A stretch of DNA of 64,000 bases, from NCBI GenBank assembly GCA_011390885.1, contig JAABRO010000006.1, positions 1-64,000 on the forward strand, given 5' to 3'. The position numbers and the translations under genes are program-made. The notes below the pieces were generated by a model that saw only the letters and a list, made by a program, of their open reading frames with translations, searched no databases and was not told the origin of the DNA. The DNA is from Gemmatimonas sp. (lineage in GTDB: Bacteria; Gemmatimonadota; Gemmatimonadetes; Gemmatimonadales; Gemmatimonadaceae). Shown here one piece after another: positions 63,040-64,000 of this stretch (its first letter is position 1; each line of letters begins with the position of its first letter).

Positions 63040-64000
63040 ATGTCCGGCCCATCGCCCTCGTTCCGCCGCCCTCGTCTCCGCCACTGGTGGGCGGCGGTGT
63101 GTCTCCTCGCCGCCTTTGCCCCTGCTCGCCTCGCCGCCCAGGCCGCCGAGGTCGTGCGCGGCCGCGTGGTCGACGACTCGGCACGCGCCGTGATCGGCGC
63201 GTCGGTCATCATCACGCGCGGCCCGGATCGGCTCGTGCAGAACACCGTGACCGATTCCGCGGGCCGCTACAGCCTGCGCTTCGATCCCGGCACGGGCGAC
63301 TATCTCGTCTACGTGGCCTCTCCAGGGTTCCGCTCGGCGCGCCGCCGCGTGGAGCGGCTCGGCGGCGCGCGTGAGATCGTGGCCGACTTCACCCTGGCCC
63401 CCGACCTGGCGCTGCTCGCCGAGGTGCGCGTGAGTGCGAATCGACCGGTGCGCGCGCAGGCGCAGCTCGCGACCCCGTATCAGCGCGAGGTCGGCGCGGC
63501 GGAGCAGTACGACCAGGGCGTGCAGGCGCGCGTGAGTCCTAACGCGGCCGGCAACCTCGCCACCATCGCCGGCACCATCCCCGGCGTGACGATGACGCCG
63601 AGCGGCCCGAGCATCCTTGGCGCAGCCGCCAGCTCCAACCTCACGACGCTCAACGGCATGGCGCTCCCTGCGGGCGGCCTGCCGCGCGCCGCGCGCGCCG
63701 AGGTGCGCGTCACCGGCGCCACCTTCGATGCCACGCGGGGCGGCTTCGCCGGCGCCAACATCGACGTGCGCCTCGGTCCGGGTGATCGCAACTACCAGAA
63801 TCGCAACGTCTTCGCCACGCTCAACGCGCCGCAGCTGCAGCGCACCGATGCGGTCGGCCGCGCGCTCGGCGTCACGAACGGCGGGTTTCGTGTAAGCGTC
63901 GGCGCCGACGGCGAGGCCATCCGCCGCGCCCTCACGTACAACGTCGCCCTCGACGTGGGCCGCACCGTGAGCGACCCGGCGTCGCTCGTGGGCGGCAGCG
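63040..64000 (+). CDS. TonB-dependent-receptor-like protein with carboxypeptidase-regulatory domain, partial
   Basis: The first 320 residues of an outer-membrane protein, open at the right edge. A signal peptide (RHWWAAVCLLAAFAPARLAAQ) is followed by a CarboxypepD_reg-like domain (VRGRVVDDSARAVIGASVII, TDSAGRYSLRFDPGTGDYLVYV) and a plug-like region (NLATIAGTIPGVTMTPSG, RVTGATFDATRGGFAGANID). This order is that of SusC/oligosaccharide-type or generic TonB receptors of Gemmatimonadota. The substrate cannot be told. Confidence 0.83.
   Translation, partial: MSGPSPSFRRPRLRHWWAAVCLLAAFAPARLAAQAAEVVRGRVVDDSARAVIGASVIITRGPDRLVQNTVTDSAGRYSLRFDPGTGDYLVYVASPGFRSARRRVERLGGAREIVADFTLAPDLALLAEVRVSANRPVRAQAQLATPYQREVGAAEQYDQGVQARVSPNAAGNLATIAGTIPGVTMTPSGPSILGAAASSNLTTLNGMALPAGGLPRAARAEVRVTGATFDATRGGFAGANIDVRLGPGDRNYQNRNVFATLNAPQLQRTDAVGRALGVTNGGFRVSVGADGEAIRRALTYNVALDVGRTVSDPASLVGGS

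Overview
The window is a GC-rich bacterial chromosome segment with tightly packed, often translationally coupled genes (ATGA, GTGA and TGATG overlaps). The gene mix suggests Gemmatimonadota: TolB-type propeller amidohydrolases, an LmbE/PIG-L deacetylase, BIG2-type lipoproteins, carboxypeptidase-regulatory outer-membrane proteins, DabAB, and a flagellar set with FliW and σ28. No rRNA or tRNA is present, so the phylum is inferred from gene content only.

Layout. 1-3.3 kb: dabA (cut by the window edge) and dabB, divergent from a NhaR-like LysR regulator. 3.4-6.8 kb: a TolB/amidohydrolase gene broken by one in-frame TAA. 6.9-9.7 kb: ornithine aminotransferase and arginase, divergent from an Lrp/AsnC regulator. 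9.7-19.2 kb: a secreted protein and an alpha/beta hydrolase, an LmbE-type deacetylase coupled to 2-oxoglutarate dehydrogenase E1 (sucA), a sensor kinase and a tiny DUF2256 gene. 19.3-25 kb: an M20 peptidase with an apparent frameshift behind its signal peptide, an RNA methylase and a large GGDEF/EAL protein. 25-30.6 kb: msrPQ, then a forward run sufE, CDGSH protein, plsC, an epimerase-like protein and a DHDPS-like aldolase. 30.5-38.4 kb: a hybrid kinase, a CPA1 cation/proton antiporter, a TIGR01777 protein, a DNA glycosylase and a soluble kinase.

38.5-54.9 kb is a chemotaxis and late-flagellar island: cheW-R-D-Y-X-B, cheA, flgM-cheY-cheZ, fliD-fliS-fliT-like, fliC, rmlB, flgL-fliW and an NtrC-type σ54 activator. 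I can read σ28 promoters in front of fliC, flgL, flgM, cheW and, less surely, cheA and fliS. The fliC leader carries a hairpin with a CsrA-type GGA loop and further GGA motifs over its Shine-Dalgarno site. With fliW in the same cluster, this predicts the FliW/CsrA/flagellin switch.

54.9-64 kb is an accessory stretch, more AT-rich at its left end: a small lipoprotein with phased upstream repeats, a truncated IS3 transposase, a BIG2 lipoprotein with a C-D-C-P-C-G-C cluster, an empty 0.85 kb, an outer-membrane protein of a conserved unknown family, a VapBC toxin-antitoxin pair, a frameshifted PA2928-like fragment, and a TonB-receptor-like gene cut by the right edge.

I did not find a clearly new multi-gene system. 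The most interesting items are the fliC leader and σ28 set, a Shine-Dalgarno-sequestering hairpin ahead of dabB, the atypical epimerase/aldolase pair, and several genes broken by single-base lesions.
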